Shown here: one piece after another, positions 27,516 to 36,083 of the stretch
How the letters are laid out: every line of letters starts with the position of its first letter
How positions within the stretch are numbered: the first letter of the stretch is position 1
Notes under the pieces: model-generated
Seen by the model: only the letters and a program-made list of their open reading frames with translations
What the model was told of the DNA's origin: nothing
Database searches by the model: none
Origin: Nostocoides sp. HKS02
Lineage (GTDB): Bacteria > Actinomycetota > Actinomycetes > Actinomycetales > Dermatophilaceae
Direction: 5' to 3'
DNA: 64,000 bases
Assembly: GCF_009707485.1 (NCBI RefSeq)
Contig: NZ_CP046121.1
Span: forward strand, 2,914,001 to 2,978,000
Position numbers and translations under genes: made by a program

Positions 27516-28405
27516 GGTGTGGGGGCCGGCGGGGCATCACTGTCCGGGCCGGGGATGGCGGCGCGGATAGTAGCCACGACAGCGGAGACGTCGAGGTCTG
27601 CCGCACCGTCTCCAGCGGCCCGCACGAGCCACTCATAGGCTGCCCCGGTGAGATCGAGCTTCGTGCCCTCGACGGTCTCGCGGGCCAGGCGGAGGTCCTT
27701 CAGTGCGTGACGAAGCTTGAAGCTGGGCTCGTACTGGTCCGACTCGATGTTCGGGCGCTTGGCGGTGACGGTGGCACCGATCGCTGTCTCGGCCAGCACG
27801 TCCAACGTGGTGCTCGGCTGGAGGCCGAGCGTGTCGCCGAGGGCCAGTGCCTCACCGAGCGCGGCGATAGTCACGCCGAGGACGAGGTTTGCCACCAGTT
27901 TCGCGGCTGCGCCGGCGCCCGGTCCGCCCACATGGTGGGGGGTGCCCAGGGGAGCGAGCAGCCGCTGGACGTGCTTGAAGTCGGGCGCCGTCGCGCCGAC
28001 GAAGATGGAGAGCCGGCCCGAGGTCGCCTCGGGAACGCTACCGCGAACCGGGGCATCGACCAGCGTGACATGCTCGGGCAGTCGACCTCGGACCAAGCGG
28101 ATCGTGTCCGGCCCGACCGTCGACATGTCGATGAGCAGCTGGCCCCCCGTGAGGACGCCAGCCACGCCGTCCTCGTCGAACAGCACTCGCTCCAGCGCCA
28201 GCGGGTCCGCCAGCATCGTGATGACCACGTCGGCTGCGGCCGCCGCATCGGCGGGTGAGGCAGCCGCTGCCGCGCCGAGAGCGACCAGCGGCTCGGTCTT
28301 GGCCGGGGTCCGGTTCCAGACGGTGAGGTCATGACCGGCCTGAACAAGGCGCGCGGCCATGGGCGCCCCCATCTGTCCTAGGCCGAGGAATGCGAGCTGT
28401 GCCAT
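27512..28405 (-). CDS. Beta-hydroxyacid dehydrogenase (3-hydroxyisobutyrate dehydrogenase-like)
   Basis: The 297-residue protein starts with the Rossmann motif FLGLGQMGAPMAARL, then IDMSTVGPDT (substrate site region), DAPVRGSVPEA and the catalytic Lys block GAAAKLVANL (about 175). This family oxidises hydroxyacids or reduces semialdehydes with NAD(P). ATG 28405 has a GAGGGAGAT site. Exact substrate cannot be assigned; tartronate semialdehyde or imine reductase activity are alternatives. Confidence 0.88.
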   Translation of the reverse strand: MAQLAFLGLGQMGAPMAARLVQAGHDLTVWNRTPAKTEPLVALGAAAAASPADAAAAADVVITMLADPLALERVLFDEDGVAGVLTGGQLLIDMSTVGPDTIRLVRGRLPEHVTLVDAPVRGSVPEATSGRLSIFVGATAPDFKHVQRLLAPLGTPHHVGGPGAGAAAKLVANLVLGVTIAALGEALALGDTLGLQPSTTLDVLAETAIGATVTAKRPNIESDQYEPSFKLRHALKDLRLARETVEGTKLDLTGAAYEWLVRAAGDGAADLDVSAVVATIRAAIPGPDSDAPPAPTP

Positions 28406-28487
28406 ATCTCCCTCTCAGGGTTGGTTGTGGATGTCGTAATCGTGGGGGTTACCTGCGCGTGGTGGGTTGGGCCTTTGGTCACGGGCG

Positions 28488-29036
28488 TCAGCCGGCCGAG
28501 CCAATCGCGGCACTGATACCGACGATGACGAGACCGCCCAGCGTGATGGAGACGAACGAACGGACAAAGCCGGTCTCAAAGAAGTACCAGCGGATCCAGG
28601 ACAGGGTCAGGAGCTCGAAGGCCACCATCACGATCGCGAGGATCAGCGCTACGTGCAGGTCCGGAATCAAGAACGGCAACGTATGCAGGACGCCGCCGAC
28701 GAAGGTGCCTGCGCCGACGATCGAGCCGCGCTGGTACGGACTACCGCGACCAGTCACCTCGCCCGTGTCCGAAAGCCCCTCGGAGAAGGCCATGCTGACA
28801 CCGGCGCCGATGGCGGACGCCAGTCCAGCAAAGAATGCGTATCGAGGGTGTTGGGTGGCGAGCGCGACCGCGAAGATGGGCGCGAGCGTCGAGAGGGAGC
28901 CGTCCATCAAGCCAGCCATAGCCGGTTGCACCCGTTGGAGCAGGAAGGACTGCTCAGTGCTGCCTCTGCTCCTCTTGGGACGGGCAGTGGGCTGATGGGA
29001 ACGTGTCGTCGTGGGAGCGAATATGGAGTTGGTCAC
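28488..29036 (-). CDS. VIT/CCC1-like membrane protein
   Basis: The 182-residue protein has about four to five hydrophobic segments and the blocks AGLMDGSLSTLAPIFAVALA and GAGVSMAFSEGLSD, similar to the first helices of VIT1/CCC1 iron-manganese transporters. It is short for the family. GTG 29036 follows AAGGAG. Its upstream region contains the 38-bp element shared with the MFS gene and is divergent from the LysR gene, so it is a probable LysR target. Metal transport is inferred from family only. Confidence 0.65.
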   Translation of the reverse strand: MTNSIFAPTTTRSHQPTARPKRSRGSTEQSFLLQRVQPAMAGLMDGSLSTLAPIFAVALATQHPRYAFFAGLASAIGAGVSMAFSEGLSDTGEVTGRGSPYQRGSIVGAGTFVGGVLHTLPFLIPDLHVALILAIVMVAFELLTLSWIRWYFFETGFVRSFVSITLGGLVIVGISAAIGSAG

Positions 29037-29078
29037 GGCGGGCTCCTTGTCTGGGTATTTCCAGCCTCGCCCAACATG

Positions 29079-29116
29079 GTTATGCTGTCCAACGAAATCA
29101 TTTGATATCTGTCATC
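29079..29116 (-). promoter_or_regulatory. LysR intergenic element shared with 6001-6038
   Basis: The 38 bases match 6001-6038 with four differences, all in the centre. The site lies between the leftward VIT-like gene and the rightward LysR gene, the standard place for a LysR autoregulatory site. The second copy in front of the MFS gene suggests one regulon. Confidence 0.5.
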
Positions 29117-29146
29117 GATTTGGTGCATGAGACGAGAGAGCTGGAC

Positions 29147-30034
29147 GTGGAGCTTCGACACCTTGAGCATTTTCTGGCGGTGGCGGAGGAGCGCAGCTTC
29201 ACGCGGGCGGCGGCACGGCTCCATTTGGTCCAGTCCGCGTTGTCGGTCTCGGTCCGGAGTCTCGAACGTGAACTCGGCTCGCAGCTGTTCGACCGGACCA
29301 CACACAGTGTTCAGCTCACTGATGCCGGGACGGCGTTGGTTGTCGAGGCTCGGCGCACCCTCGCCGCGGCCGAGGCCGCGCGAGACGCCGTAGCCGCTGT
29401 CAAGGGTGGGCTTCGTGGCTCAGTGCACGTGGGCATCATGCACTCGCTGGCCCTGATCGACCTGGCCGCGCTGCTGACGCGTTACCACCGCGAGTACCCC
29501 GACGTCAGGCTCGTCCCTCGCCCGGCCCAGGGCGGATCCGCCGATCTCGCCCGGGATGTCCAGGCTGGCAAGCTCGACCTCGCGCTTGCCAGCCTGCCCA
29601 CGGGTCACCCAAAGGGAGTGAACCTACGCACTCTCGCGTCCGAGGAGATGCTGCTGGCCTGCCCGCCCGGCCACCCACTGGCCCGACGCCGACGAATCGC
29701 CCTGACCGAGCTCGACGGCGAGACTTTCGTAGACAACCCACCCGGCTGGGGTACCCGAGTGAGCGTCGACCGGCTTTTCGCCGAATCCGGCCTGCAGCGC
29801 GAGATCACCGTCGAGGTCGGAGACATCCCCACCGTATCCGAGCTCGTCCGCTCAGGGTTCGGATTCGCCTTCGTGAGCCCATCCACGCTCCCCAACCCTC
29901 GCCGCCTTGTGCTGCGACGAGTTCGCCCGCATCCGCAGTTCGTCGTTTCTTTGGTGACGCCGACGCGGCCGGTATCAGCCGCCGCGCACGCCTTCATCGA
30001 CATGGTCCGCGAGAGCTTCCCGAAACCGGCATGA
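29147..30034 (+). CDS. LysR-family transcriptional regulator
   Basis: The 295-residue protein has the LysR helix-turn-helix (LRHLEHFLAVAEERSFTRAA, LHLVQSALSVSVRSLEREL) and a two-lobed effector domain (DLALASLPTG, EEMLLACPPGHPLA). GTG 29147 gives the usual LysR length; earlier in-frame GTG/TTG codons (29120-29125) are possible. It likely binds the 29079-29116 element and controls the divergent VIT-like gene, and by the shared element perhaps the MFS gene at 4664. Confidence 0.88.
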   Translation: MELRHLEHFLAVAEERSFTRAAARLHLVQSALSVSVRSLERELGSQLFDRTTHSVQLTDAGTALVVEARRTLAAAEAARDAVAAVKGGLRGSVHVGIMHSLALIDLAALLTRYHREYPDVRLVPRPAQGGSADLARDVQAGKLDLALASLPTGHPKGVNLRTLASEEMLLACPPGHPLARRRRIALTELDGETFVDNPPGWGTRVSVDRLFAESGLQREITVEVGDIPTVSELVRSGFGFAFVSPSTLPNPRRLVLRRVRPHPQFVVSLVTPTRPVSAAAHAFIDMVRESFPKPA

Positions 30035-30124
30035 ACAGACGGACCGTTGTCGTCGTCGTCGAGGCCACCGCAGTCGACATGGTGCATTCTTGACCAGACC
30101 CCTCATACAGGTCAGGGTCATGCC

Positions 30125-30934
30125 ATGCAGGCCAACCCTTTCGACCTTCGTGGTCACGTCGCCCTCGTCACAGGGGCAGGTTCCGAGGATGGAATCGGCT
30201 TCGCCACGGCCAGGCTGCTTGGTGGCATGGGCGCCGCCGTCGCAGTGACAGCCACCACGGCGCGCGTGTACCAGCGCGCCGACGAGCTCGAGCATGCGGG
30301 GATCCAGGCTCTTGGTGTTGTGGTCGACCTGACAGACCAAGCGGAGGTCGGGCGAGCCATCGGCGAGGTAACCGCAGCCCTCGGCGCCCCAACGGTGCTC
30401 GTGAACAACGCCGGCATGACGAGTGTGAGCTCCCCGGCTGTTGATGTGTCGGCCTCAGGGGGCGCGGAGTCTGGGGGTGTCGGCACCATGACCCTTGACC
30501 AGTGGCGTCGGTCGCTGACCCGGAACCTCGACACCGCGTTTCTCACTACCGCGTCTGTGCTGCCGGGGATGCGGCAGCGAGGATGGGGCCGCGTGGTGAT
30601 GGTCGCGTCCGTGACAGGCCCGGTCATGGCCATGCGCGGAGAGGCGGCCTATGCCGCAGCGAAGGCGGGCATGGTCGGTTTGGCGCGGTCCGTTGCCTTG
30701 GACCACGCTGCTAAAGGAATCACCGCGAACGCCGTGGCGCCGGGCTGGGTCCGTACCGGCAGCCAGACGGCACACGAGGTGGACCAGGCGAAGGGCACGC
30801 CGATAGGGCGGAGCGCCACCTGTGGGGAGGTGGCGGCGGCCATCGCTTTCCTTTGTTCTCCTGGCGCCGCGTACGTCACCGGCCAATGCCTAGTCGTCGA
30901 CGGTGGCAACTCGATCGCGGAGGAGCGCTTCTGA
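30125..30934 (+). CDS. Short-chain dehydrogenase/reductase (FabG-like)
   Basis: The 269-residue protein has TGAGSEDGIGFATARLL as cofactor motif with a two-residue insertion, NNAGM, VASVTG and YAAAK (catalytic Tyr, Lys), and ends with AYVTGQCLVVDGG, typical of 3-oxoacyl reductase-like SDRs. It follows the LysR gene by 90 bases. Substrate unknown. Confidence 0.88.
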   Translation: MQANPFDLRGHVALVTGAGSEDGIGFATARLLGGMGAAVAVTATTARVYQRADELEHAGIQALGVVVDLTDQAEVGRAIGEVTAALGAPTVLVNNAGMTSVSSPAVDVSASGGAESGGVGTMTLDQWRRSLTRNLDTAFLTTASVLPGMRQRGWGRVVMVASVTGPVMAMRGEAAYAAAKAGMVGLARSVALDHAAKGITANAVAPGWVRTGSQTAHEVDQAKGTPIGRSATCGEVAAAIAFLCSPGAAYVTGQCLVVDGGNSIAEERF

Positions 30935-31122
30935 GGCCCTCGTCGGTTTGGTGGAGAAGGTGGCGAGCACCACCGTCCTGATCATCCAAGACCACGGTTG
31001 GGCCACCGACTGGGGGCGCCAAGTACGCCGTCACGTCGGTCTAGGCATCTGGGCTGGACGCGCAAGCGCGGCTACCGGGACAAGAGCAACGTCGGTGCGG
31101 CCTTCAGGCGGGAGCCAAGCGA

Positions 31123-31419
31123 AATGACATCGAGTTCGTCGACTACTTCGTCCAAAATCCTTGGGATTCATCGTACAAGACCCAATGCAAGGAACGGATT
31201 AGCCGGACCAAAGGCACCATAGTGCTCATTGGGCCGACCACATATGCCTCAGACTCGGTGCTGTGGCGGATCGCCGAGACAGCTTGCCAGGGGCACTTCA
31301 TGCTCGGTGTTCAGATCAATCACGGAAAAACGCATCGTATACCTGTCGGTCTATCGGCCTCAAATGTCATTCGCTGCAACTTCGGGCAAATCGCGAAGCG
31401 GCTGGCAACTTGGCGATGA
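31123..31419 (+). pseudogene. TIR-like (DUF1863/ThsB-type) domain fragment
   Basis: The frame reads NDIEFVDYFVQNPWDSSYKT, then CKERISRTKGTIVLIGPTTY, VLWRIAETACQGHFMLGVQI and HRIPVGLSASNVI to a TGA. The pattern of a Lys/Arg-rich helix, hydrophobic strand with VLIG, then a Trp-Glu-Ile-like helix and a GV strand matches the second half of TIR-like domains of the DUF1863 type, found in Thoeris and related anti-phage proteins. No start codon with a good site and no clear N-terminal half are present upstream in any frame, so the gene is probably a remnant. Assignment is by pattern only. Confidence 0.5.
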
Positions 31420-31433
31420 ATTTCCTCGAGTCT

Positions 31434-31674
31434 CTAGCCACCGAAATCAGGGCAGTTGAGCAGCGTGACCGGCATCGTGCGCTCGATGCCGGAGCGGCGG
31501 CCGGGGACCAACAGCAGGACGTTGGGGGTTCTTGTCGGTACCGACCGGGATCATCCGCCGAGCCAGTGGATTGATCATGCGAAAAGCTCGCACGGCTATC
31601 CGTTCGCGAAGGGCTCGGTGATCGCGCGACGGACCATTTGCCGCATTGGCTCTCACCCCTTCAGCGCACGACAC
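31434..31674 (-). pseudogene. Decayed DUF385 (deazaflavin nitroreductase-like) fragment
   Basis: On the reverse strand, one frame gives RMINPLARRMIPVGTDKNP and, after a one-base shift at the C-run near 31524, another gives NVLLLVPGRRSGIERTMPVT and a stop. The VLLLxxxGRRSGxxRTxP pattern is typical of the Ddn/DUF385 F420-dependent family. Only about 70 of the usual 130-150 residues remain; the C-terminal half is missing where the fragment meets the TIR-like remnant. Confidence 0.5.
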
Positions 31675-31856
31675 GACGCCATGAGGGAACTCATACTCAG
31701 CCTACGTCGCTGGCATCGGGTCACGGATCCTGGCCAGCCGGTCGGTGACCTGCGACGACCCATTCTTACGGTGGTGCTCTTGTGCAACATGCCCAGATGC
31801 GCTGGTCCTCCATGGATGTGCGTGTGGCGGGGGCCAACCTGGTTAGGGGCGTTCGC
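31675..31856. other. Junction DNA between remnants and relaxase gene
   Basis: About 180 bases with no supported gene. It follows two decayed gene fragments and precedes the relaxase C-terminus, so it may lie at an old recombination border. Confidence 0.4.
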
Positions 31857-34800
31857 TCAGGCCTCGAGTCGGACGCCCTGCCTTGTTCCGTTGACCGACA
31901 AGTACCTGTGTCTGCTGCCAGCAACCCGGCTCTGCCGGCGTACACGTTCGAGCCAAAGGTCGAGGACGTGATCAAGATCCGCCAGGGAGCGTGCCGAGCG
32001 GTCGAGGTCCGCGGCCGATGCGGGATCGAGCCCTGCACGTTCGGTCATGGCCAACTTGGCGAGCAGAGGGCGCCACTGGTCAGCCTCTTTGGCGGCCTCG
32101 ATGGCGTGCTCACGGTGGCCAGTCGCGAGCAGTGCCGTGGTGTAGCGGCGTTCGCGGGCCAGGGCCTGCAGAGCCGCGCCTTCAGCAGCCACCTGCCGGG
32201 GCCGGATGTCTGCTTCGGCCTCGTGCCTGCGTGTCTGGACGGCGGTGATGTCGGCGCCGCTGCTGGCCAGCACTTCGCGCAGAACTGCGACTGGGTCGGT
32301 CTCCGGAAGATCTTCGTGCAAGGTGGCGTGGTCGGGGTCAGACGTGGTGTCGACGTAGAGCAGGTTCGCCTCGCGACCGCGGGTGGCCATAACATACAGC
32401 GGTTCGCGCGTGGTGGTGGCGCTGATGTATGCGTGGGCGACGTCGACGGTGCGGCCTTGGGCACGGTGCGCGGTCATCGCGTAGCCAAGATCGAGATGGT
32501 CGGCGACGTATGCGGCGGGCAGCTCGACCGAATCGGGCGCGCCGGCCGCTCTGCCGGGCCGCGTGAGCGTCGCCGAACCGTCGGGACGCAGCGCTGACAC
32601 GGTCCAGGTGTCACCGTTCTTCACCCACCCGCCGGGGATGGTCAGGTCGCGGTTGTTCCGGCGGGTGACAACGACGTCTCCCACCCCGATGAGCGTCCCG
32701 TGCGCCGTAATGACACCGCCGTCGCCGACGAGGCCCGATGCCACCCGGTCGGCGCGGGCGCGGGAGTTGAGCTCGGCAACAGTCGTGGCGTCGGCGGCGA
32801 TCATGATCGCGGTCCGGCCGGTGTCGATGTCGGCCCGCCACGCGGCATACAGCCGGTCGAGGATCTCGTCTCGGGGGCCGCCGGTGATCCGGCCGCGCGC
32901 GTGGTAGGTGTCGATGCTGGTGCGGCGCCCGGCGCGCAGGTGGAGGGAGGCTTCGCGTTCCCATTCGTGCTGGAACCGGCGGACTATGCCGAGCTCGGGG
33001 GTGTGGCCGCGGTCGGCGACGAGCAGGGCGAAGGCTCCGCCGGCCTGGACGGGGGAGAGCTGGCGGGGGTCGCCGACGAGCAGGACCTTGGCGTGGGCGG
33101 CGCGGGCCGCAGTGGTGATGCGGTGCAGGTCGGTGGTGCAGGCCATGGACGCTTCGTCGACGATGACGAGCTGCCCGGGCGCGAGTCCCCACCGGTGGTG
33201 GTCGGCGTCGAGGCGGGCGCGGCGCCGCTGCAGGGCCCGCGTGCGCAGGGATGGGGCGGCGTAGCGCAGCCGGCGGTCGAGGCGTGCCAGCTCTGCCTCG
33301 CGTTGCGGTTGGCGATCATGTTCGGTGAGCCACTTGGCGGTGTTCTCGGTGGCCACGCCGACAGCGTCGCCGAGGACCTCGGCTGCGGCGGCGGACGGTG
33401 CGAGCCCGACCACGGACCCGGCCCCGTAGACCGACTCCCAGGCGGCGCGGACCCCCGCCATGGCGGTGGACTTCCCGGTCCCGGCGGCCCCGACGAGCAC
33501 GTCCAGAGCGCGGCCGGAGGACACCACGGCGACGACCGCGGCCGCCTGGTCCGGTCCCAGGACCGTGTCCGACCCGGGCAGCGGCGCCGCGACCGCGGCC
33601 TCGGCGAGGACCTCGCCGACGAGTGGTCCGTCGGTGGCGCGGCCGGCGTCGACGAGGGCCTCCTCGGCCGCCAGGGTCTCCTTCGTCGTAAAGGTGACCC
33701 CGTCGCGGGGGCGGAACCGGGACGACCCGTCGGCGCGCACCATCTCTGCCGGCAGTGACTCGACGTGGTCGTCGGGAGTGAGCCGGACAGCAGCGTCCAG
33801 GACCAGCCCGGTGACGTCCTCGACCGCGGCCACCCGGTCCGCGGCGGTGGTGAACCGCTGGCCGTGCAACTGCCGGACCGCCTCGGCGAACACGTTGGCC
33901 CGGGTGAACACGGACCGCTTCCACCCGACGCTGGCCAGGGTCCGCTCCGCGGCTGCCCCGATGCCAGCATGGTCGACACCGACCTGTCGCGACGCAGAGT
34001 CGATGGCCGCGCAGGCCAGCCCGTGAACCGAGCCGGGACCGTCGTGACCGATGATGCGCTCGGCCCGGACCCTCCATCCGGCGATCAGGTCGTGCAGACT
34101 GTGCCGCTGCTTCTCCGGGCGGGTCGACAGGGTCGCCTGCTGCCGGAGCCGCAACACCTCGTCCGTGCTCGGGCGCCGACCGTGCGACGTCACGAACCCC
34201 TCCACGAGGTCTTCGGTGGCCGCCTCGATCTGGTGCGCGCGCTGGGAGAACTCGTCCAGCAGCGCCTCCGGTACGCCGGCGACCTCCCACGCCGGCGCGG
34301 CCGACCGGGCCCGCTGCCGGGGCTCCCACACCCACCCGAGCTCATTACTGAGCCGGTCGGCGAGGACCGCGTTGTACAGCTCAGACAGACCCACGGTCGC
34401 CCGGAACAGCGCCTTGGAGTCCAAGGTTCGCCAGCCTCCGTCGGAGACGGCCTGCACACGGTTCAGGACGACGACGTGGGTGTGCAGCTGCGGGTCCCCG
34501 GCGCGGGAGTCCCAGTGGTCGAACGCCGCCGCGACCACCCCGCGGACGTCCTGGGAGATCAGGCCACCGGCGCCGGTGCGGGTCGCGAACACATGCCGTT
34601 CGGCATACGCGATGACGTCCTCGATCGCGGCCCGGTGGGCGGCGTGGATGCGTTCCCGGGTGGCCTCGTCGCCCAACGCCCAGACGACCGAGACGGATTT
34701 CGGTGCGGAGAACGTCAGGTCGAACCCCGCCACCGTCCTGGCTGCCTTGCGGATCCGCCCGGTGGGACCGATGAGCTGGGCCCGGTCCGGGACCGGTGGC

Positions 34801-35063
34801 CTGCCCAGCGGGTCCCCGGTGAGGGGGTCCTGCAGCATCCCCAGCATGCGCCACAGCTGCTCCTCGCTCACCGGCGAGCCGGCCGCGATGCCGGTACCGC
34901 CCGCCAGACCCGCGAGCCCGGCGCCCAGGAACCGACCCGGCGGGGTGCCGCTCGCGGCGTAGTACGCGGTCAGCCCGGACACAACCCGTGCCTCGTCGGC
35001 GCGGGCCACCGACGACATCAGGTACGCGTACCCAGACCCGAGCGTCATCCGCCTGATCGACAT
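31857..35063 (-). CDS. MobF relaxase/helicase (TrwC/TraI type)
   Basis: The 1068-residue protein has an N-terminal relaxase domain with paired tyrosines (LTAYYAASG, about 34-35) and the HUH metal site (DHWDSRAGDPQLHTHVVV, His at 183, 194, 196), followed by a superfamily 1 helicase domain with Walker A VGAAGTGKSTAM (about 525-536), Walker B VIVDEASM and a C-terminal MTAHRAQGRTVDVAHAY motif. It nicks the transfer origin and unwinds DNA for conjugation, staying bound to the 5' end. ATG 35063 is chosen; a GTG two codons upstream is equally possible. It defines the element as conjugative. The transfer origin should lie upstream (35064-35481). Confidence 0.93.
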   Translation of the reverse strand: MSIRRMTLGSGYAYLMSSVARADEARVVSGLTAYYAASGTPPGRFLGAGLAGLAGGTGIAAGSPVSEEQLWRMLGMLQDPLTGDPLGRPPVPDRAQLIGPTGRIRKAARTVAGFDLTFSAPKSVSVVWALGDEATRERIHAAHRAAIEDVIAYAERHVFATRTGAGGLISQDVRGVVAAAFDHWDSRAGDPQLHTHVVVLNRVQAVSDGGWRTLDSKALFRATVGLSELYNAVLADRLSNELGWVWEPRQRARSAAPAWEVAGVPEALLDEFSQRAHQIEAATEDLVEGFVTSHGRRPSTDEVLRLRQQATLSTRPEKQRHSLHDLIAGWRVRAERIIGHDGPGSVHGLACAAIDSASRQVGVDHAGIGAAAERTLASVGWKRSVFTRANVFAEAVRQLHGQRFTTAADRVAAVEDVTGLVLDAAVRLTPDDHVESLPAEMVRADGSSRFRPRDGVTFTTKETLAAEEALVDAGRATDGPLVGEVLAEAAVAAPLPGSDTVLGPDQAAAVVAVVSSGRALDVLVGAAGTGKSTAMAGVRAAWESVYGAGSVVGLAPSAAAAEVLGDAVGVATENTAKWLTEHDRQPQREAELARLDRRLRYAAPSLRTRALQRRRARLDADHHRWGLAPGQLVIVDEASMACTTDLHRITTAARAAHAKVLLVGDPRQLSPVQAGGAFALLVADRGHTPELGIVRRFQHEWEREASLHLRAGRRTSIDTYHARGRITGGPRDEILDRLYAAWRADIDTGRTAIMIAADATTVAELNSRARADRVASGLVGDGGVITAHGTLIGVGDVVVTRRNNRDLTIPGGWVKNGDTWTVSALRPDGSATLTRPGRAAGAPDSVELPAAYVADHLDLGYAMTAHRAQGRTVDVAHAYISATTTREPLYVMATRGREANLLYVDTTSDPDHATLHEDLPETDPVAVLREVLASSGADITAVQTRRHEAEADIRPRQVAAEGAALQALARERRYTTALLATGHREHAIEAAKEADQWRPLLAKLAMTERAGLDPASAADLDRSARSLADLDHVLDLWLERVRRQSRVAGSRHRYLSVNGTRQGVRLEA

Positions 35064-35481
35064 CGTCACGAAGAGGCCTACGCCCCGGCGCGGGGCACCA
35101 CGCGCCCACGGAGCGCAGCGACCGTGCCAGAGGTGTGGAAGTCAGAGAAGGGCGGAAACGGTGGGTCTACTTGCGGGGCCGCTGGAGGAGGGCGGCGGAT
35201 GGGCGCCCTAGGGAGCGCGTGGCGAGGAACCGGTGCATGGACGTAGGGGCCGGGTATGGAGGAGGGGGGCGGTTGGAGCCCGGTGAGGCATGGTCGCGTG
35301 GGGTCGCGATCCGGACTCCGATGGCTGGGGTCGGAACACCGGCAAGTCGAGCCGCGGGCCTCAGGGGCGATTCGGCCGTGCCGCGGCGGGAGGGCTCGGG
35401 ACGTTTGGGCGGCGCCGATCCTGCCCCGACTCCCCGCGTACGCACCGCAGAACACGCACTCGCTGAACGAGGAGAGCACCC
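35064..35481. other. Relaxase upstream region, candidate oriT
   Basis: This 418-base gap separates the divergent relaxase gene and the small coiled-coil gene, the usual place of a MobF transfer origin. It is G-rich with several short inverted repeats but I could not identify a nic site or a clear long hairpin. The annotation is positional. Confidence 0.35.
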
Positions 35482-35802
35482 ATGACATCGACACCCGCGA
35501 GCCAAGCGGCCAGGACCCGGCTGCGTGAGGCGCAGCAGGCCGAGGCCCGCGCCCTCAAGAACGTCGACGCCGCGGCCAGGACCCGAGCCCGCTTAGCCGA
35601 GAGCCTCAGCGATGCGGACACCCAGCTGGCGAGAGCCCAAGCGGCGGTCGTGGTGAGCTCGGGACTCGACCGCGCGGCTTACCTGCTCGATATGGGCGGC
35701 GCCGAGCTGCGGCGACGGCTACGCCAAGCGGATCAGGCGGATCAGGTGGACGGCCAACGGATGGTGAGCATCACCGAGTCCTCCACGGCCCGCCAGGCGT
35801 GA
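35482..35802 (+). CDS. Small coiled-coil mobilisation-type protein
   Basis: The 106-residue charged protein is helical and Ala/Arg/Gln-rich (TRLREAQQAEARALKNVDAA) with no domain I can name. ATG 35482 has a strong GAGGAGAG site. Its position diverging from the relaxase fits a relaxosome accessory or regulatory protein, but no DNA-binding motif is obvious. Its last 61 bases overlap the end of the convergent cupin gene. Confidence 0.55.
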   Translation: MTSTPASQAARTRLREAQQAEARALKNVDAAARTRARLAESLSDADTQLARAQAAVVVSSGLDRAAYLLDMGGAELRRRLRQADQADQVDGQRMVSITESSTARQA

Positions 35803-36083
35803 ACCACGCCGGGCCCCCACATCACGTAGTCGCCGGGCCGGGCGAGCTCTACCTCCCGGTCGGGCAGCCGCTGCACGAACCGGCCGGAGATCAGGACCAT
35901 GAACGAAGTCCGGGTCTCGCCGGTCGTCCACTCGGCGCGCTCATCTCCGGCCTCGTGAATTCCCCACTTGATCTCGACGTCGCGGGAGTTGGCGACGCTG
36001 TCGGCCGGTTCGATGAAGTTTCCGACCAGCCAGCCGCGGTGTTTGTCACCGTCGTCGTAGGCGTTTCCAGTAGCGATGCTCAA
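35742..36083 (-). CDS. Small cupin-fold protein
   Basis: The 113-residue protein reads as a single cupin: IKWGIHEAGDERAEW, FMVLISGRFVQRLP and GDYVMWGPGVVHAW, the last holding a conserved His. Such proteins bind a metal or small ligand. The ATGA start overlaps the stop of the HTH/Nudix-like gene, so the two are co-translated and probably work together, for example as ligand sensor and regulator. Confidence 0.7.
   Translation of the reverse strand: MSIATGNAYDDGDKHRGWLVGNFIEPADSVANSRDVEIKWGIHEAGDERAEWTTGETRTSFMVLISGRFVQRLPDREVELARPGDYVMWGPGVVHAWRAVEDSVMLTIRWPST

Noticed and set aside
33765..35246. A 493-codon forward ORF opposite the relaxase N-terminus
   Set aside because: Opposite a clear MobF relaxase with HUH motif; no start signal.
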